From NCBI RefSeq assembly GCF_000499845.2, contig NW_027174142.1, forward strand, positions 1-64,000: a DNA stretch of 64,000 nt, given 5' to 3'. The notes beneath the pieces are model-generated. The model worked only from the letters and a program-made list of their open reading frames with translations, was not told where the DNA came from and did not search any database. This DNA comes from Phaseolus vulgaris (taxonomy: Eukaryota; Streptophyta; Magnoliopsida; Fabales; Fabaceae). The position numbers and the translations under genes are program-made. This document shows positions 46,501-56,616 of the stretch, in pieces. Each line of letters starts with the position of its first letter. The stretch's first letter is position 1.

Positions 46501-49006
46501 CTTAACTGAAAGAGGAATAGAAGCTAACCCGGACAAGTGTGCCGCCATCTTGGCGATGAGAAGCCCGGCTACGGTGAAAGAGGTTCAGCAGCTGACAGGT
46601 CGGATGGCAGCCCTATCTCGCTTCGTGTCAGCTAGCGGAGAAAAGGGGCATCCCTATTTTCAGTGTCTGCGGCGCAATAACAAGTTCGTTTGGACGAAAG
46701 AGTGCGAGGAAGCTTTCGTCAAGCTGAAGGAGTATCTGGCGAGCCCGCCGGTTCTGTGCAAACCGCTGGCGGGAATCCCTCTCAGGTTGTACTTCGCTGT
46801 GACTGAGAGGGCGGTGAGTGCGGTGCTCGCCCAGGATCAAGATCAGGCTCAGAAGCCTATTTATTTTGTGAGCAAGGTGCTGCAGGGCCCAGAAACGAGA
46901 TATCAGGCCCTTGAGAAGGCTGCGCTGGCTGTGGTGTTTTCGGCGAGGAGGTTGCGCCACTACTTCCACAGCTTCACAATACTGATGATGACTGACCTGC
47001 CCATCCAGAAGGTCTTGAAGAAACCTGACGTTGCGGGAAGAATGGTAAAATGGGCAGTGGAGTTGTCAGAATTTGACATTAAGTATGAGCCCCGAGGCCC
47101 GATCAAGGGGCAAATCTTTGCAGATTTCGTAGTTGAGCTCTCATCAGAGGCGACGCGGGTTGAAGGAGATGACTTCCGTTGGGTACTCTCGGTGGATGGA
47201 TCGTCGAACCAGCAGGGTAGCGGTGCTGGAGTCATATTGGAAGGACCCAACGGCGTGCTGATCGAACAATCGTTGAGATTTGCCTTCAAAGCCAGCAACA
47301 ATCAAGCAGAGTACGAGGCGCTGATCGCCGGGATTCTGCTGGCCAAGGAAATGGGAGCTAGGGTGCTGATGGCTAAGAGTGACTCGCTGCTAGTCACGGG
47401 GCAAGTAACAGGTGAGTTCCAAGCTAAAGATCCACAAATGGCGGCTTACTTGGCGTATGTGCAGGAATTGAAGAGTTTCTTTGCCTCTTTTGAAGTGGTA
47501 CATGTGCCCCGAGAACAGAATGCCCGAGCTGACTTGCTTGCTAAGCTCGCCAGCTCAGGCAAGGGGGGTAGGCAGAGGACGGTGATTCAAGAAACTCTGA
47601 AGACGCCGAGGGCGTTTGTAGCAGATCACCTGGTCCTTCAGATAAGCAAGCCGACGGAGAAAGCAGCGAGAAGCCATAAGTCTTTGACGCAGGAAACTCT
47701 GAGATCGCCGAGAATCAGAGCATGCCGAGGAGAGAAGGTGGACGTGATGCAGGTCTGCGCCACCCATGAGCCAGACACTTGGATAACACAGTACAAGCGG
47801 TGCTTGGCGGATGGCCTCCTCCCGCTGGATCCAACAGAAGCCAGGAAGGTAAAGAAAAATTCCAGCAAGTATACATTGATTGATGGTGATCTGTACAGGT
47901 TTGGGTTCACTCACCCACTCCTGGAATGTATACACGGCGAGAAGTGCACGAGAATTATGGCAGAGCTCCACGAAGGAATATGTGGAAGTCACGTCGGGGG
48001 TCGAGCTCTGGCCGCGAGGACTCTCCGTGCAGGCTACTATTGGCCATCCATGAGAGAAGATTGCAAGAAGTATGCCCAGTGCTGCAAACAATGCCAGCAG
48101 CACGCCGATTGGCATAAGGCACCTCCCGAGGAGTTGAAGTCGATCTATAGCCCTTGGCCGTTTCATACTTGGGGAATCGACATCCTGGGACCTTTCCCGC
48201 TGGCGATCAGGCAGATGAAGTACTTGGTGGTGGCGATTGAGTATTTCACCAAGTGGATCGAAGCAGAACCAGTGGCCCAGATCACCGCACACAAGATCGA
48301 AGGTTTTGTATGGAAGAACATTGTGTGCCGGTTTGGAGTGCCTAAGCGCCTGGTGTCAGATAATGGGACGCAATTTGCAAGCCACCTGTTGAAGAAGCTT
48401 TGTGAAGGGGTTGGAATTCAACAAGTGTTTGCATCCGTCGAGCACCCTCAGACGAATGGCCAGGTGGAATCAGCTAATCGGGTGTTGTTGAGAGGTTTGA
48501 AGAGAAGGCTTGAGAAAGCCAAGGGAAGTTGGGCTGAAGAGGTGCCCCGTATAGTCTGGGCGTACCACACCACCGAGCAGTCAGGAACCCATGAGACCCC
48601 GTTTAGCTTGGTCTATGGGTGTGATGCCATGATTCCGGTGGAGATCCAGGAAAGCTCGCCGAGATTCCAGAACTTCGTAGAGGAAGACTCGAATGAAGAA
48701 AGAAGGCTGAACCTGGATCTGCTGGATGAAGTCAGGGAGGAGGCAAGGCTGAAGGCTGAGGCGGTGAAGAGAAGGGTCGAGCGAAGGTACAACTCAAAGG
48801 TGATGCCAAGGCAGTTTAGAGAAGGCGATCTGGTGATGAGGAAGGCCCACCAGTACGAGATGGAGAATAAACTATCACCCAAGTGGACTGAACCGTTCAG
48901 AATAACCGAGGCACTCGGGAACGGAGCCTACCGCTTAGAGACGCTGGAAGGAGGGGCGATCCCTCGTACCTGGAACGCCACACACCTGAAGTTGTACTAT
49001 AGTTGA
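43554..49006 (+). pseudogene. gag-pol: Gag-Pol of element C, one frameshift
   Basis: The gag start is MRKMRSNRSS at 43554. Gag has a coiled coil, a Gag domain (about 43,890-44,300) and a zinc knuckle CEFHQCFGHNLDSC (about 44,690-44,735). Protease has VLVDQGSSADV with its Asp codon at 45099. A one-base loss in the C run near 45303-45307 moves the frame, and the old frame stops at 45351-45353. The second frame carries RT (about 46,005-46,540, YVDD with the Asp pair at 46355-46360), a degenerate RNase H (about 46,785-47,130), an archaeal-type RNase H (about 47,175-47,560) and integrase (zinc finger about 47,930-48,115, first catalytic Asp at 48179-48181, then SDNGTQF and NGQVESAN), with the C-terminal domain to 49006. 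Element B has no shift here, so this is a mutation and not programmed frameshifting. All catalytic motifs are otherwise present. Confidence 0.93.
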
Positions 49007-50420
49007 GAGCTTTGTAAGTAAAGACGAACACAAATGTTATATTACAATGTCTCTGTTAAAACAGTTTCAAGGGGGCACTCTTTTTTCCCTAAGGAGGGTT
49101 TTTAATGAGGCCACCCAATAAAGAAGAGTTTTCGAAGTATAAGGTGTTTTCAGATTGCATGTGTGATATTTTCAAAAGTTTTGAAGAAAGACCTTGTCAT
49201 TTGTACATGATTTAAGGCAAGAAAAGGCATATCGCGTGCTTTCTAAAAGATTTTAAGTCCTCATCGTTTTCCGGCGATCGGAGGCACCAGTTAAGTTGTC
49301 AAAGTCCTCATCGTCTTTCAGCGATCGGAGGCACCAAATGAAAGACCTCAACGCCCGCGCGCGTTTTGAGGCAAGTTAAAGACCTCCTCGCCGTTGAGCG
49401 AGTGCAGGCGAGAAAGAGAAAAAGTCCTCCGTGTTTCTGGGAGCGAGAAGATGTAACTCCTGGGGCAATGTAGAGGCAAGTTAAAGACCTCCTCGCCGTC
49501 GAGCGGGTACAGGCGAGAAAGGTCCTCAGTGCATCCAGGGGGGAGGAGATGTACACCCTGGGCAAGTTGAGGCACCGTATCCTTATCGCCGTTGCGCGAG
49601 CTAAGGCCAGTTAAAGACCTCCTCGCCGTTGAGCGAGTGCAGGCGAGAAAGAGAAAGGTCCTCAGTGCATCCGGGGGGGAGGAGATGTACACCCTGGGCA
49701 AGTTAAGGCACCATATAAAGTCCTTATCGCCGTTGTGCGAACTAAGGCCCATTAAAGACCTTCTCGCCGATGAGCGAGTTCAGGCGAGTCGAAGACCTTC
49801 TCGCTTACATGCGAGCGTAGGCAAGATAAAATCCTTCTCGTCTTGAACGAGTTCAGGTGTGGCGAAGAGGGTGGAAGAAGTTGAAAGGCGGCTAAGGTAG
49901 GTTCGAAGAGAACGCCTAGTCAGCCGGTCTTTTGCTCTGAAGTTCAGGGGGGCAAAGGAAGATCCCAAAGGGCGTTTCTACCCCAGATAAAGAAACGATT
50001 GCCAAAGCACGGGGCCAGGAAAAGCTGGTGTTGCCAAGAGGTCTTGGCGATCGGGAAAAGTTCAAACACGGCAAGAAGATTGAAAGACTTGTTTGATAAA
50101 GCAGGTCGAGTGGGACGTTGTTTGAACCGATGATTGAGTTACAGTTTGTTGCTTGGAAGCTGTTCTTATGATCAGGTTAGTGCCTCAAGAGCACGAGTTG
50201 TTTGAAGCGATTATTGCTTAAGTTTGAATTGACTCAAGGCAGTTACGTCAAAGGCCGCATTTGCAAAATCGCTAAGTTAGAATCGACAAAGTTAAACACA
50301 CAAAGAAGGCTAAAGCGCTCAAAAGAAGTCAGAAGAAAGAATATCCAAGTCTTGTGATTAAAATAAGCGTCTGTTCAAAGCACATATGCAAGAGTTTTTA
50401 CAAGGTAAATACAAGTGAAT
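49007..50420 (+). other. Post-pol linker of element C with scattered repeats
   Basis: It starts with the conserved gggcactcttttttccct block and an AATAAA at 49117-49122. From about 49,250 to 49,860 it has imperfect units of three kinds: GCGATCGGAGGCACC-type, CTCGCCGTTGAGCGAG-type and a longer GGGGGGAGGAGATGTACACC-type unit present twice (about 49,530 and 49,675). The remainder to 50,420 is unique and non-coding. Confidence 0.75.
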
Positions 50421-53059
50421 TTATAAAGAAGTAGATGGGGTGGAATTGGTTGAGCCTTCGGCGGGAACGACCTTTCCATCTACTACTTCGTTGTTTAACG
50501 ACACCATGCTGAGGTCGAGATCGGGGAATAGGCATGCGAATTGCTCCCGAGCGGCTTCGAATCCAGCAGTCAAAATCTGAGCAGAATTTAGCTTAAGTTC
50601 TTCAAATTGTCCTTGAAGCTCTTCAACCTGTTTCTTGAGCTCCTTGTTCTGCTGCCCCTGCTCTTCAACCTGTTTTTGGAGTTGTTTGTTGGTCTCTTGA
50701 GCACGGAGAAGGTCGTCAGTAACCTTCTTGGATTCTGTTTGAGCTTGGGCCAACTCGGCAGTCATCTTCCTTTTCTCCTTGTTTGCCTCGGCGAGATCAG
50801 CCATGGCGTCGTCTCTCGCTTTCTCTACTTGCCCAAGTAGCTTCTCGCGGTCGATTGACCTTTGCTCCAGTTTTTGTACCTTATCGGCATTAGCTTGAAT
50901 GTGAGCCTCCAGGTCGCTCGCCTTGGTGCGCAGAGGCACGATTTTGCTTTCTAGCTCGACTTTCTCTTGGGCAAGTTCATGGACTTTGCGGCGAAGGTCA
51001 GCAGCTTCCTTGCGCGCCAGCCTAAGCTCGGTACTCAGGGCATCCTCTACTCGAGAGTGTTCCATTTCCGCGAGCGTCAGGCTGAATGACACCTTCTCCA
51101 CCTCAACCTTCATAGTGCTATTTTCGGTCTTGAGGTTGTAGAGATCGTCTTGAAGCCGCCTGGTGGAGCTCTCCACAGCCCTCGTTATGATCGATGGGAT
51201 ATCCTCTGCAATGGTTTTGAGTTTGGCGGTCAGAGGTTCCCACATCCTTGTGACTTCAAGGGAAAGGTTGGATGCCTGGAGAGGCGCCAGGGTGGCTTGT
51301 GGAGGGTTCTCGCCGCCACCTTCCTTAGCAGGATTTTCAGTGTTTGCTTCCTGGCGTGGCGACGCAACCGGGGACTCGGTAATTAAAATTGGAGAGGTGT
51401 GAGCTACCTCATCCCCGGTCGGAACGTTCTCTGCAGCTGAAGCGTTTGAAGGAGGACCCCCTCCATCTGAGATATGGGGCGTAGAGGCACTTGGGGGGTC
51501 CTCCAGAAAGTTTGGCTCTTGAGCCTCAGCTGCTGGTGGCGCAGTGGCCACTGGAGTTGCTTGGACTGGTGGTGAAGGGGCTGGTGGTGTTGGCGATGAG
51601 GGAGGAGGAGCGGGTGTTGATGGTGGTGTTGAAGCTGGAAGAGGGGGTGGGGCAGGTGGTGAAGGTGGTGCCACCCTTTTCCTCTTTGTAACGAGGCCAT
51701 CCTCAGTGACCTCGTCGTCCTCTTCCTCCTCCTCTTGGACGATTTGGGGGGCTTTTCGCTTTGGTCTCTTAAGGACCAGTTTCTTTCGTTGGGTGGGTTC
51801 CTTGGGCGGTGATCGCCTATGAACGATAGCCTTCTCGACCGCCGAGTTGGGAACCGTCTGAGAACCGGTCGCCAACCCGTGGTTTCGGGCGAGCGCCTTT
51901 AAGTCGGCGAGCATGTTTTTACCCAACATATTATCTGCATGAAACGAAAATGCATGAGTTAGCTCAGAGAAGAAAGAGATGGGTGTATGAGGCAATGAAA
52001 CAGCAAAACAGGTATATGCAAAAAAAAAAGGTAAAACCAAAGTCTTGTGCGTATCGCACAAGACGCCCAGAAACAGTATCAGAAGCAATATCAAAACAAG
52101 AGTGTAGCACCCTAACCTATTTGGAATTCTAGCTGGTCCTCAAAGAATTCGAAGGAGATCAGGGTGGGGGTCAGGAATGTTATGTTGGCATCCGACACCC
52201 TCTTCCAGAATAGGCAGAGGTCTCGATCCAAAGCTCCCATGCTATCAGGACTTTTGGGCCTCCTGAAGCAGCTTTTGGACTCCTTTTTCCCCTTGTCCAC
52301 CCAGTACAAGGGGAAACCGTCGAGAAGGGAAGTGTCTTTATCGTTTGCGCGAACCTGGATGAACTTTCCCTTCCAGTCCTTGTATGATTGCTGGAAGATG
52401 GTAAAAATGGATCTCCCAGCAATGGCATTCAGGCTGACCCACAGGCGGTCTCCTGGGTGTTTGGCCTCAAAAAGGAACAAAAACACGTCCACCGACGCAG
52501 GCAGCCCCAGGTGGTCGCACGTTATTTGAAAGGCTCGAACAAACGCCCAGCTGTTGGGGTGAAGCTGGGCGGCAGCAATGTTGAGCTCGGTCAAGAGTTC
52601 CCTCTCGAATCGGGTGAGGGGAAATCTGAGTTTGACTTTCTTGAAGAAAGTTGTGTAAACAAAGCAAAAGGGCCCGTCGGCGCTCACTTTGTCATCAGCG
52701 CATACTGGCAGAGCGGCGGGGCAAGGCAGCACCATCATCCTTTCATCGTGCTCCTTGTGAAACGATTGATAGGCCTCATCCCCCTTTGTCAACCGCAGAA
52801 CTGCTCCCGCAGTGTTCACCGACGAGGTCTCCTTTAGAAGGGTCGGGGTGGCCCAAGGATATAGTGATTTGAAGTCTGGCAGAGGCACGGGGGCTCCTCC
52901 AGCGTTTGGTGGAGTCGCCTGGGCCAGAGCAGTTTGGGAAGAAGCAGGCCTCTCAGCCTGCGAAGAGGGAGCGCCACGAACTTAGGTTGGGTCGTGCGCT
53001 TGTGAAGAAGGGTTTCGTGCTGATGGAGGGGGGTTCGGGGTGATCTTTGTGCGAGTCAT
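50421..53059 (-). pseudogene. Antisense two-exon gene of element C (Transposase_28 family), nonsense codon
   Basis: Exon 1 is 53059 to 52117, the intron is 52116 to 51935 (182 bp, GTTAGG...TGCAG), and exon 2 is 51934 to 50421. The junction ATAG/ATAATATG keeps the frame (QI-D-NMLGKNM), as in B. Uninterrupted, the gene would encode about 818 residues. Exon 1 carries LYPWATPTLLKETSS, then the Transposase_28-type region (LTRFERELLTELNIAAAQ, HPNSWAFVRAF, VDVFLFLFEAK, YKDWKGKFIQV). Exon 2 carries KRPKRK and KRKRV basic patches, a Pro/Ala-rich stretch, a long coiled coil (about the last 270 residues) and the conserved ending LFPDLDLSMVSLNNEVVDGK. The defect is a TAA at 52982-52984 (codon 26). A downstream ATG at 52888 could still give a shortened product. 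The reaction or role is unknown. Confidence 0.87.
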
Positions 53060-53640
53060 GATAGCAACTGCAAAGGAAGAAGAAAGGAAAAGCAATCAGG
53101 GGGTTACAGAGGCTGACTCGGTCATGGAAGGAAGGTGAAACGACGAACGAATGTGAGTTCGTTGCGACGATCGACAAAGCCCTAAGTTACGCAAAAGAGA
53201 AATGGAGAAACGACCCACAGCGTATGCACCAGGCAGTTACAGGATGATGCAAATCAGTGAAAATGCAAGGAAACCCAGTAGATGAAGGAAAGTAATTACC
53301 TTTCAATGATCAGGAAGACGAGGGAGGAAGATAGTGATCTGGAACTTTGAAGAGCGTCGAGAGTTTTCGCAGAGGGAAGTTAGAGCGTTTTGCAAACACG
53401 AAGAAAGGTGATGGAACAGTGGAACGTAACGGGTTTAAGGGTTTTCGAAATGGTTTGGGGAAGCGCTAACGGCAGATGAAGATAGCCGTTGATGAGAGCC
53501 ACGTGTCGAACGAAGCGCGAAGGGTTTGGTGGAGCGTCAGAGCAGCAGAAAGTACTATCGCTTGGAATTCTGCGTCAGTGCCACGTAGACCGGTGCTAAC
53601 GAAGGCTCTTTCAGTCTTTTCGCTAGACAAGTCTTCGCTT
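53060..53640. other. Non-coding 5' flank of the antisense gene, element C
   Basis: This is the counterpart of the region at 16,674-17,259 in element B and the expected location of the antisense promoter. A minus-strand frame at 53177-52953 overlaps the gene start in another frame and has no counterpart in B. Confidence 0.5.
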
Positions 53641-53656
53641 AAGACTGGGGGGCTTG
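53641..53656 (+). other. Polypurine tract of element C
   Basis: AAGACTGGGGGGCTTG is immediately before the 3' LTR and identical to the tract of element B. Confidence 0.75.
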
Positions 53657-54450
53657 TGTACCGCCCTGGTGGTCGGGTATGATGACGTGGCACCCTGCTA
53701 CAGTGTAGGCGTGTTGACAAGGCGCCAGGTTGGCAGTTAGGAAGGAAGTCGGGAGGCACGTGTAGTCGCCGATTGTTAAGTTGGCGTGTTCCGACTTCCA
53801 GTTTACCAGAATAGGCGATCGCCAGGTTGAGGATAGAGTCGCCAGATGCAGATTCAGGCGACCAAGCAGTCGGAGATCGCCAGAACAAGCACATCGCCGA
53901 AGATGAAGGAGAAGCAGATTATGAAGGCGGCCGGCGAGACCACAGGGAAGGTGTATGAAGGCCCTAACTCGCCAGTTTCAGTAGAGATCGCACTCCTAAG
54001 TTAGCTATGCACTGGGCAGTACCATGCATAGGTAACTTAGCCAAAATGAGAGTAGAAGCAGCGCCAAGTCAGTAAGCCTCCGGATGATGGCGCGTGTACA
54101 GTTGGATACGAGCCACGTGTCCAAATCTGTAACTGCCAGGAGAGAGAAAATCACCAGGTATATAAGAGCTCTTAACCAACTTTCTGAGGTACGCACGTTC
54201 AGTTCATACACTTTACGCTTGCGAGTGACAGAGCTGTTGAGAGAGAGAGTTTTTGCACGGTTCAGGTTCTTAGTATTTGGTGATACCGTTACTGACTTGA
54301 GCGTCGGAGTGCGATCGGCCGCAGCGGCGCCGTATCGTTTCTTTGCAGGTTCTTGAAGTAGATCCAGAGGAGGAACGAAGGTGATAAGCGGTGCGCACGT
54401 TGATCCTTTGACGAGGCACTCTCCAACGCTCCGGTCAACAGGCAGGATCA
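53657..54450 (+). mobile_element. 3' LTR of element C (794 bp)
   Basis: It has the same length as the 5' LTR, with about nine single-base differences mostly in the last 250 bp. The TATA box is at 54169-54176. It is followed by the duplicated target tattt. Confidence 0.95.
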
Positions 54451-55589
54451 TATTTCATTTACAATCGTAGTCTATCAATTGATTGAAACACTTATGAATA
54501 TCTTTGAAAAACAATTTCATGTGTTAAAATTGTGTTTTCATATATTTTTTACAATCTAAGGTCTATTAATTGATTCAAACACTTATGATACCTTTGAAAA
54601 ACCATTTCATGTGTTCAAATTGTATTTTGATATGTTTAATACTTCTTTTACAATCTAAGGTCTATTAACTGATTGAAACACTTATGATAGATATCTTTGA
54701 AAAACAATTTCATGTGTTAAAATTGTGTTTTGATATGTTTAATACTTCTTTCATTTACAATCCAAGGTTTTATAACCTAGAAAACTATAAGAAAGTGAAT
54801 GTTCTGTATAATAATAGTTTAAAAGTATCTTAACTATCGAAAACAAGCGTATTACTTAACTAAATGTTTGCAACTTGTTCTTTTCGCTATTAATTGATTA
54901 AAAACACTTATGATATCTTTGAAAACCAATTTCATGTGTTAAAATTGTGCTTTGATATGTTTAATATTTCTTTTACAATCTTAGTCTATTAATTGATTGA
55001 AACACATATGAATATCTTTGAAAAACAATTTCATGTTTTAAAATTGTGTTTTCATATATTTTTTACAATCTATGGTCTATTAATTGATTCAAACACTTAT
55101 GATACCTTTGAAAAACCATTTCATGTGTTCAAATTGTATTTTGATATGTTTAATACTTCTTTTACAATCTAAGGTGTATTAACTGATTGAAACACTTATG
55201 ATAGATATCTTTGAAAAACAATTTCATGTGTTAAAATTGTGTTTTGATATGTTTAATACTTCTTTCATTTACAATCCAAGGTTTTATAACCTAGGAAACT
55301 ATAAGAAAGTGAATGTTCTGTATAATAATAGTTTAAAAGTATCTTAAGTATCGAAAACAAGCGTATTACTTAACTAAATGTTTGCAACTTGTTCTTTTCG
55401 ATATTAATTGATTCAAAACACTTATGATATCTTTGAAAACCAATTTCATGTGTGAAAATTGTGCTTTGATATGATTAATATTTCTTTTACAATCTTAGTC
55501 TATTAATTGATTGAAACACTTATGAATATCTTTGAAAAACAATTTCATGTGTTAAAATTGTGTTTTCATATATTTTTTACAATCTAAGG
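54451..55589 (+). repeat. Satellite block 5
   Basis: This is slightly more than two 513-bp monomers, in phase from the target duplication of element C to the target duplication taagg of LTR E. Landmarks are at about 54,764 and 55,275. Confidence 0.96.
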
Positions 55590-56195
55590 TGATGTGATTC
55601 TATTAGCCATATAGAGAATGATTCTTGACATTCTTAGGAATCACCTTGAGTTGGACATTATTGTGGCACTTTTCTTAGATTTGGATCATTGTTCTAAGAC
55701 AAGAACTCACCAAAAACTAGTACCAAATCCCAAACTCATTTGGATATTCCACATATTGTCAAATTGAACCAAAAGAGATGGAGGAAAGGCAAAAACACTA
55801 ATTAACAAAACAAAACAGTAAGGTACCGAATCAAATTGCTGGAATTGAAGAAGAAAAGATGAAAAACAGCCAAGAACACAAATGAACCATAGCTACACAA
55901 TAACAAGCTGAAATTGCCGAACCAAAACAACTAGGAAACAAGCTAAGACAAGGAAATTAACAAGAGAAGAAAGGAAGGAGAAGAGAGTGCTCATGAAGAT
56001 GGATGAATGATGAATGATCTCGCCACTAGAAGTGTGGTTGCTCCTAGATGAGAGTGTTGCCGCCACTTGAGGACACCATGGATCCTTCAAGATAAAACTA
56101 GAGAAGAAGGCTCAAAAGCTCTCCAATGCTCACTCCAATTTTGAGTATAGTTTCTTTAGATAAATTCAAATATGAAAAATACAAGGAGAGCACCT

Positions 56196-56205
56196 CTATT
56201 TATAG
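56196..56205 (-). promoter_or_regulatory. TATA box of solo LTR E
   Basis: CTATAAATAG on the minus strand, in the same context as in the LTR of element F. Confidence 0.7.
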
Positions 56206-56426
56206 CCTAAGGTGCTGAAAATCAAAGCTAAGAGAATTCAAAATTCCCTCCTAAACTTATTCAAAACCGGCGCCTAAACCTATGCATGAGGAAGGTGTGA
56301 TCCCTTCCTTCACTTTGGCACCTCCTATTCTACTCCTACACCTATCTACTAATACACCCCCCCTCCTAAAGCTCCTAACTAAATCCTAAAAGATGCTATA
56401 ACAAAAGAGGTTTCTAATGTTTCCCT

Positions 56427-56616
56427 CTAAGCACCTTCAACTAAAGAAATTACAAAAAGAGAAAATAAATGTCCCCTAGCTCCTAAAGCTTTGAACATGC
56501 TTTTTGTAATCCTTTGAGGTGGGCTTTGACCTCCATGCGCGTCCTCCATTTGTGCCTCTACTTCTTCTTGATCTTGTTGATTGGCCTCCATGTCCTCTTG
56601 AGCTTGATCTCCATCA
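56427..56616 (-). pseudogene. Possible Pol C-terminal coding segment inside LTR E
   Basis: From the LTR start the minus strand is open for about 63 codons. It reads an acidic Gln/Glu-rich segment (ANQQDQEEVEAQMEDAHG) and then PPQRITKSMFKALGARG before a stop at 56427. Several plant Ty3/gypsy families are known to have pol running into the 3' LTR, often ending in an RxTRS/K-type tail. The ATG at 56642 is in satellite and is irrelevant. Without the internal region this assignment is tentative. Confidence 0.45.

Larger units (their letters stand above)
42509..54450 (+). mobile_element. Element C: complete Tat-lineage LTR retrotransposon, youngest copy
   Basis: The element is 11,942 bp with two 794-bp LTRs and a 5-bp duplication tattt at 42504-42508 and 54451-54455. 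Removing it restores the satellite. The layout is the same as in element B. The LTRs differ at about nine positions (about 1.1%), against about 2.8% in B. Using an assumed 1.3e-8 substitutions per site per year, insertion was about 0.4 million years ago, with wide error. One frameshift in gag-pol and one nonsense codon in the antisense gene are seen. Confidence 0.95.
55590..56616 (-). mobile_element. Element E: solo LTR of the F family (1,027 bp)
   Basis: Read on the minus strand it starts TGATGGAGATCAAGC at 56616 and ends AATCACATCA at 55590. The duplication taagg is at 55585-55589 and 56617-56621. The part from the TATA box onward is close to the LTR of element F; the first 200 bp differ. 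No internal sequence remains. Confidence 0.92.
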
